Below are positions 16,910-20,581 of a stretch of DNA of 20,581 bases, one piece after another. Position 1 is the first letter of the stretch. Every line of letters starts with the position of its first letter. Both the position numbers and the translations under genes were made by a program. The stretch covers positions 1 through 20,581 of the forward strand of contig CALEVL010000119.1 of assembly GCA_937924675.1 (NCBI GenBank). The letters are read 5' to 3'. Under the pieces are notes generated by a model, which searched no databases, was not told the origin of the DNA, and saw only the letters and a list, made by a program, of their open reading frames with translations. The DNA is from an uncultured Ignavibacteria bacterium. GTDB taxonomy: Bacteria; Bacteroidota; Ignavibacteria; Tepidaquicellales; Tepidaquicellaceae.

Positions 16910-17493
16910 CTGTGGCAGGATCCGCAATTTGTCGGTCCGTTGTTGATCTTTACATCTTCCTTGCCCGGAATGATATTTCTTATGTTTGCCTCAGGATTTC
17001 TGTGGCAGTCAAGACATGCCTTCATGGTAAAATCCTTAACCTGAGACACCACATCCATTTCGGCAACATTGCCGTGGCAGTTTGAACAGTCAATGCCCTT
17101 GTTAACGTGAACACTGTGATCAAAATAGGCAAAGTCAGGAATTCTGTGAACTCTGTTCCATTCTATAGGGATGCCTTTAGTGTAGTAGTCGGTAAGCTTT
17201 ATGATCTCGGGCTTATCCTTTCTTGCGATCGTGTGGCAGTTCATGCACACTGATGCAGAAGGAATGTTCGCATGCCTTGATTTGTCAACATCGGTGTGAC
17301 AATATCTGCAGTCAATCTTCATTGTGCCTGCGTGAAGCTTGTGCGAGTATGCGATCGGCTGAACGGGGCCATAACCCACGCCGTTTCTTTCGGCATAGGA
17401 TACATAATAAGTGATCACAAAAACCGCGAGCACTGTAAAGATCAATATAGGTAAGCGTACTTTGAGAGTGTAATCGAGTAGAAAATTCTTCAT
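16906..17493 (-). CDS. actA: Alternative complex III pentaheme cytochrome ActA
   Basis: 195 aa. An N-terminal transmembrane helix (about 14-34) anchors a periplasmic pentaheme domain. Five CxxCH sites are visible: CRYCH, CMNCH, CSNCH, CLDCH and CGSCH, the last only one residue from the C-terminus. This is the canonical ActA arrangement; it relays electrons from ActB clusters toward ActE or soluble carriers. Non-motif histidines (YSHKLHAG, FDHSVHVNKG) are suited as distal heme ligands. First gene of the respiratory operon, with a TATATTTG box about 28 bp upstream of its ATG. Confidence 0.97.
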   Translation of the reverse strand: MKNFLLDYTLKVRLPILIFTVLAVFVITYYVSYAERNGVGYGPVQPIAYSHKLHAGTMKIDCRYCHTDVDKSRHANIPSASVCMNCHTIARKDKPEIIKLTDYYTKGIPIEWNRVHRIPDFAYFDHSVHVNKGIDCSNCHGNVAEMDVVSQVKDFTMKACLDCHRNPEANIRNIIPGKEDVKINNGPTNCGSCHR

Positions 17494-17520
17494 TAAGAAT
17501 TAGTTTTTGAAAAGTGTCTG

Positions 17521-17528
17521 CAAATATA
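17521..17528 (-). promoter_or_regulatory. Putative Bacteroidota-type -7 box upstream of actA
   Basis: TATATTTG on the minus strand matches the Bacteroidota -7 consensus TAnnTTTG, 28 nt before the actA ATG, implying a leader of about 20 nt. I could not find a convincing -33 TTTG at the expected distance, so this is suggestive only. Confidence 0.4.
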
Positions 17529-17571
17529 TTGAAATTACTTCTTTGTGTCTATCACCTATTTTTTACATAGG

Positions 17572-17595
17572 AAAAAAAAATCCTGATCAGATTTT
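17572..17595 (-). terminator. Possible weak terminator after the HMA protein gene
   Basis: On the minus strand AAAATC-TGATCAG-GATTTT forms a 6-bp AT-rich stem followed by a run of T (nine in all, counting those in the stem), about 20 nt past the stop codon. The stem is weak but the T-run is clear; it would separate this gene from the actA promoter. Confidence 0.4.
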
Positions 17596-17614
17596 ATATC
17601 CGACCAATTTAATC

Positions 17615-17986
17615 TTAATTGTGACCGCCTATCTTACAGCAGTCATCCAGTTTGTCATATGCATCTTTGTCAGCCGGCTTGTCATTTGCCTGGTAGCCGG
17701 CAAGTGTGACAGCTTTCTCGATTTGATCCTGACTTGTCTTGTCAGCATCAAAGTTCACAGTGAGTTTCTTCTCATCCACATCTACGACAGGCTTTCCGAC
17801 TCCGTCAATTTTCACTAATGCTTTTTCAATGTTCTTCTTGCACTTTGTACATTGTAAGGTTGGAAGACTGACTGTAATTATTTTTTCATTTTCGACGGAA
17901 TCTTTGTTTCCGCAGTTAATTGCGCTGTATGCAGCAAGAAATGAGCAAATGATCGTGAATGTCAGGGTTCGTTTCAGTTTATACAT
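17615..17986 (-). CDS. Exported heavy-metal-associated (HMA) domain protein
   Basis: 123 aa. The N-terminal signal segment (about 7-21) is followed by C25 in SAINCG, a possible but non-ideal lipobox. Residues about 35-100 fit the HMA ferredoxin-like fold: CTKC (C46, C49) in place of the usual GMxCxxC, then NIEKALVKIDGV and a late AGYQA. The C-terminal tail carries a second potential metal site, DDCCKIGGHN (C116, C117, H122). By family it would bind Cu(I) or a similar soft metal in the periplasm. Its position 121 bp upstream of actA suggests copper handling for the oxidase, but that link is only positional. Confidence 0.85.
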   Translation of the reverse strand: MYKLKRTLTFTIICSFLAAYSAINCGNKDSVENEKIITVSLPTLQCTKCKKNIEKALVKIDGVGKPVVDVDEKKLTVNFDADKTSQDQIEKAVTLAGYQANDKPADKDAYDKLDDCCKIGGHN

Positions 17987-18422
17987 AACCGGTGTTAGTA
18001 TTAATTTTCATTCAAGAGAATATATTTGAATCTCATTGTTCGTTCACTCTCGTGATAGTATGTTAAAATATCAATCGAAATCAACTGAATCAATTCTCAA
18101 CTTTCGAAGCGTGTTTCAGATTACATGAAACTGCAAACCGTTGAGAGATTGCAGGGTTAGTGAAAGTTTGATGAAACATAAGTCATTTTGTCGCGATGCA
18201 AACGCAAAGCGCCAGGACAAAGTCCTGACGCTAATCAAGTTTTCAATGAGATGTATTGCTCCTCACCTTCTGTCAGACTCATTCGATTTGTTCTTTTCGA
18301 TATCGAACCTGCCATTACAATACGGGTATAAAAGCATCGGCTCAAAGATCAGACGCCAAATAGAATTTCCGACGTGTGCGAATAAACTATCTTTAATTTC
18401 TAATTTTTAATTTCGAACTGCT
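17987..18422. other. Intergenic region with small hairpins, no convincing gene
   Basis: 436 bp between the M28 peptidase and HMA genes. It contains several short inverted repeats: GTTTCA/TGAAAC (18113-18131), CTGCAA/TTGCAG (18131-18154) and a stronger one at 18208-18232. I see no tRNA, recognised riboswitch or protein match. An open frame at 18141-18410 (+) has no recognisable composition or motif and is treated as chance. Confidence 0.6.
18208..18232 (-). terminator. GC-rich stem-loop downstream of the M28 peptidase gene
   Basis: AGCGCCAGGAC / GTCCTGACGCT, 11 bp with one mismatch and a 3-nt loop. On the minus strand it is followed by TTGCGTTTG, a poor T-run, about 190 nt past the peptidase stop. 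It may be a terminator or part of the leader of the HMA gene. Confidence 0.4.
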
Positions 18423-19874
18423 TTAAGGATGTACCACCCCAACAAAGTTAGATGCGTTGTTATCCACTACTGACATGTCAGATGCATCTACATAACTGTC
18501 TCCGTTAATGTCAAATGCAGAATAACCATTCAGATAATTGTAGGCGGCATTGTCAACAGCACCCGCATCCGCACCATCAATTGCTCCGTCTGAGTTTATA
18601 TCTCCGCTGTAAGTACAATATCTACCAGACTTTAATATCTGATTGTTTCCGTATGCCTGTGATGCAGATGTTATGAAGCTGTAAGAACTGGTTGAACCGC
18701 GCGTAAATGATATTGGCGCAGAACTCCAAGTCTCAAGTGCACTTCTGTGTCCAAGCTGAATGAAGTAATTTCCCGTTGCAGCAATTTCAAAAGTTGCGGT
18801 GCCCGTTCCGGCAGAGTTCAGTAGAATTCTGGCATTGTCAACAATAGCATAGGGTGATGAAGAATTGCGCAGATATATTCTCACTGTATCCTGAACCTGT
18901 ATCGAACCGTTCCACATTCCTTCAATACCTGCCGTCAGGTTAAGCTGAAAGATGTTCTTGAAATTTCCGGCAAATGTAACCAGAGTTGCTATTCCTGCTT
19001 TTGTCATCTTCAGGAAGTATGGTTTATTCAGGCTCGAGTATGTATCGTTCACAGTATGATAGAAAGGCGTAAAGTCGCTGTTGTCTTCGATACACAGCAC
19101 TGCGGAATAATTCTTCTGCTGAAAAGACTGGTGATCGCTTCCGCCATTAAGTGAAGTGGTAACTTGCGGAACAAGCGTGGGCTGATACAAAGTAACACAC
19201 TGAGCAAAATCATTTGCGAGCCAGGTCGAAGCAGTATTCGTATTAATATCCAGTGCGCCGTTATTATCGCTGTCATATCCGATCATATCAAAATTCAGCA
19301 CAGCTATAATAGAGTCTCCTTTTCTGCGCGCAGTATCGGCATACGCCTTGCTACCGTAAAGCCCTCTTTCTTCTTCATCCCATGCCGCAAAAACAATTGT
19401 GTAAGGAGAATTGATACCCGACATTATTCTGGCCGCTTCCAGAGTTGCCGCTGTACCGGTTGCATTGTCATCAGCCCCTGGAGCCGCTGTTGTAGAAGGC
19501 ATGTTATCATAATGTCCGCAAATGATCACATATTGATTCGGATATTTTGTGCCGGTCTTTTTTGCAAGCACATTGATGTTTGTTGAAGTTATTGGCTGAT
19601 ACCATGCGGTAAGTCCGAAACTCTGAAATTTCTCCAGAATATATTGCGCTGCCTTGATATTGCCCGCCTTAGAGTAATGCCTCGTTGTAATGGTATATTG
19701 TGCGCCGCCAATCATGGCGGAAGTATCTCCGCAAAGCTGCCGTTCATACTTGTAAAGAGAATCTGCCGACACCTGATTCATTACTGATGCAACGTAAGAG
19801 TTGTAAGTTATCTGTGGGATCACTTCAGATGTAAAAAACAGCAGGCAGATCAAAGTAATTGAAATTTGTTTCAT
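18423..19874 (-). CDS. Secreted M28-family zinc metallopeptidase with C-terminal dockerin-like repeats
   Basis: 483 aa from the ATG at 19874, chosen because it gives a standard signal peptide (MKQISITLICLLFF); an in-frame ATG at 19910 would put 12 polar residues in front of it. The co-catalytic two-zinc site is complete: H121 (GHYD), D135 (GADDNATG), E167/E168 (WDEEERGLYGS), D196 (NFDMIGY) and H273 (FYHTVNDT). By family it is an exo- or aminopeptidase acting outside the cytoplasm. A beta-rich linker region follows. The last 65 residues hold two EF-hand-like, dockerin-type calcium loops (GDINSDGAIDGAD and FDINGDSYVDASD), each followed by a VDN-containing helix. The gene stands alone and has no clear tie to the respiratory operon. 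Confidence 0.93.
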   Translation of the reverse strand: MKQISITLICLLFFTSEVIPQITYNSYVASVMNQVSADSLYKYERQLCGDTSAMIGGAQYTITTRHYSKAGNIKAAQYILEKFQSFGLTAWYQPITSTNINVLAKKTGTKYPNQYVIICGHYDNMPSTTAAPGADDNATGTAATLEAARIMSGINSPYTIVFAAWDEEERGLYGSKAYADTARRKGDSIIAVLNFDMIGYDSDNNGALDINTNTASTWLANDFAQCVTLYQPTLVPQVTTSLNGGSDHQSFQQKNYSAVLCIEDNSDFTPFYHTVNDTYSSLNKPYFLKMTKAGIATLVTFAGNFKNIFQLNLTAGIEGMWNGSIQVQDTVRIYLRNSSSPYAIVDNARILLNSAGTGTATFEIAATGNYFIQLGHRSALETWSSAPISFTRGSTSSYSFITSASQAYGNNQILKSGRYCTYSGDINSDGAIDGADAGAVDNAAYNYLNGYSAFDINGDSYVDASDMSVVDNNASNFVGVVHP

Positions 19875-20286
19875 AATGGGAAATTTAGTCTGTGAATTCC
19901 TTTGGGGCAATACATCTTAATTGCAATTCAGATGCCTTGCAAGAATTCGATTATTCTTAAGAATTGAGGCATTTCTTGTTTCTCCGGATGGAAATTATCC
20001 GCAAAGTGAGGAATAAATCCTAATGTGAGTCCATTTTATCTACACATTGATTGTGTTCGGCTTGTACTTGTCATTCTCAGCACCCGGCTGCATAGATTGT
20101 ACTCTAACAGTCGTCTGCGGGCAGGAAGCAAGGATTCCCTGATTAATATTTACGATTTTGCAAGAAATCAGAAGCTGACATTCAATCTTTAGATAAACCA
20201 ATCACATCTGTCCAAAACGTTTTACTTGGAAAACAGTTTGCTCGAACCGTTTACATAGAATAAAATCATTTCCGCTTTCTTTTGAA

Positions 20287-20309
20287 CCCCCGATAGAATC
20301 ATTCGGGGG
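20287..20309. repeat. 7-bp GC hairpin
   Basis: CCCCCGA (20287-20293) pairs with TCGGGGG (20303-20309) around a 9-nt loop. No T-run follows on either strand, so it is not a clear terminator; it marks the left edge of the GC-rich repeat zone. Confidence 0.6.
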
Positions 20310-20334
20310 CAGGCTAAGAAAGCTTGGCAAAGAA

Positions 20335-20379
20335 ACCCTTCGACAACCCTTCGACAGGCTCAGGGCTGTGGCTCAGGGC
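20335..20379. repeat. REP-like element with both half-sites duplicated
   Basis: ACCCTTCGACA occurs twice in tandem (20335-20345, 20346-20356), followed by GGCTCAGGGC twice (20357-20366, 20370-20379). The core CCCTTCGACAGGCTCAGGG is an imperfect palindrome of a kind I have seen often, from memory, as a dispersed intergenic repeat in environmental Bacteroidota-related genomes. It is followed by GGGCG.GCGAGT.CGCCC, a further hairpin. Confidence 0.7.
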
Positions 20380-20392
20380 GGCGAGTCGCCCA

Positions 20393-20581
20393 CCCGCCTG
20401 CGTAAAGTGCTGAAGTTCAGTATTCTTCGGGCAGGTTTACCCGGCAAGGACGGGCCCGCCTGCGTAAAGTGTTGTATTTCAGTATTCTTCGGGCAGGTTT
20501 ACCCGGCAAGGACGGGCCCGCCTGCATAAAGTGCTGAAGTTCAGTATTCTTCGGGCAGGTTTACCCGGCAAGGACGGGCCC
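20393..20581. repeat. 62-bp tandem repeat array, three units and running off the window
   Basis: Units at 20393-20454, 20455-20516 and 20517-20578, with the first 3 bases of a fourth at the window end. Unit 2 differs from unit 1 at three positions (20472, 20475, 20477) and unit 3 at one (20526); the rest is identical. Each unit contains CCTGC...GCAGG and CCCG...CGGG inverted pairs and, in units 1 and 3, CTGAAGTTCAG. There is no repeat-spacer pattern, so it is not CRISPR. Confidence 0.92.

Larger units (their letters stand above)
19875..20581. other. Intergenic region rich in palindromes, no gene
   Basis: 707 bp with no credible coding frame. The first 400 bp are AT-rich and probably contain the M28 promoter on the minus strand, though no consensus box stands out. 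An imperfect palindrome spans 19932-19972 (ATGCCT...AATTC / GAATT.AGGCAT). From 20280 onward GC content rises sharply and the sequence becomes a mosaic of hairpins and repeats, listed separately. Confidence 0.7.

Noticed and set aside
18141..18410. Open frame of 89 codons on the + strand in intergenic DNA
   Set aside because: No ribosome site, no motif, basic and irregular composition, and it runs across a perfect-looking stem-loop; it reads as chance.
19932..19972. Operator-like palindrome upstream of the M28 peptidase
   Set aside because: The arms are interrupted and unequal, and no promoter box could be placed beside it; noted only in the intergenic entry.
20393..20581. CRISPR array
   Set aside because: The 62-bp units abut directly with no variable spacers, and no cas gene is present.

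Overview
The window (about 40% GC) suggests a member of the Ignavibacteria/Bacteroidota group. Supporting signs are a complete alternative complex III locus followed by a heme-copper oxidase, an OmpA protein with thrombospondin type 3 repeats, a secreted M28 peptidase with dockerin-like calcium repeats, few clear Shine-Dalgarno sites, and a Bacteroidota-like TATATTTG box before the main operon. This placement is an inference from gene content; no rRNA or tRNA gene is present.

Layout. 1-1383 (+): 3' part of an OmpA-family outer-membrane protein whose 5' end lies outside the window, followed by a rho-independent terminator. 1451-2146 (-): a sirtuin of the class III type lacking most zinc cysteines. 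2213-17493 (-): a run of 13 tightly packed genes forming a respiratory locus. In transcription order they are: pentaheme actA; a small twin-basic membrane peptide; actB; actC; a fused actD-actE; actF; a monoheme membrane cytochrome c; an SCO copper chaperone; cytochrome oxidase subunits I, III, IV and II; heme O synthase ctaB; and an unrecognised polytopic membrane protein with a C-terminal cytochrome c domain. 17615-17986 (-): an exported HMA-type metal-binding protein just upstream. 17987-18422: non-coding. 18423-19874 (-): secreted M28 metallopeptidase. 19875-20581: non-coding, ending in palindromes and a 62-bp tandem repeat that runs off the window.

How it works together. Quinol is oxidised by alternative complex III (ActA-F). 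Electrons pass through its hemes to the monoheme cytochrome c and then to the CuA centre of an A2-type aa3 oxidase. SCO, and possibly the HMA protein, would supply copper, and CtaB makes heme O. No heme A synthase (ctaA), bc1 complex or Rieske protein is in the window. Most neighbours are joined by 4-nt start/stop overlaps or gaps of a few bases, which suggests co-transcription and translational coupling.

The most notable points are the ActD-ActE fusion, a complete CxxCxxxC...C motif in the N-terminal half of ActB (where described complexes are not thought to carry a cluster), the small twin-basic peptide between actA and actB, a ctaB frame with no ATG/GTG/TTG before its first conserved motif, and the membrane-cytochrome fusion closing the operon.
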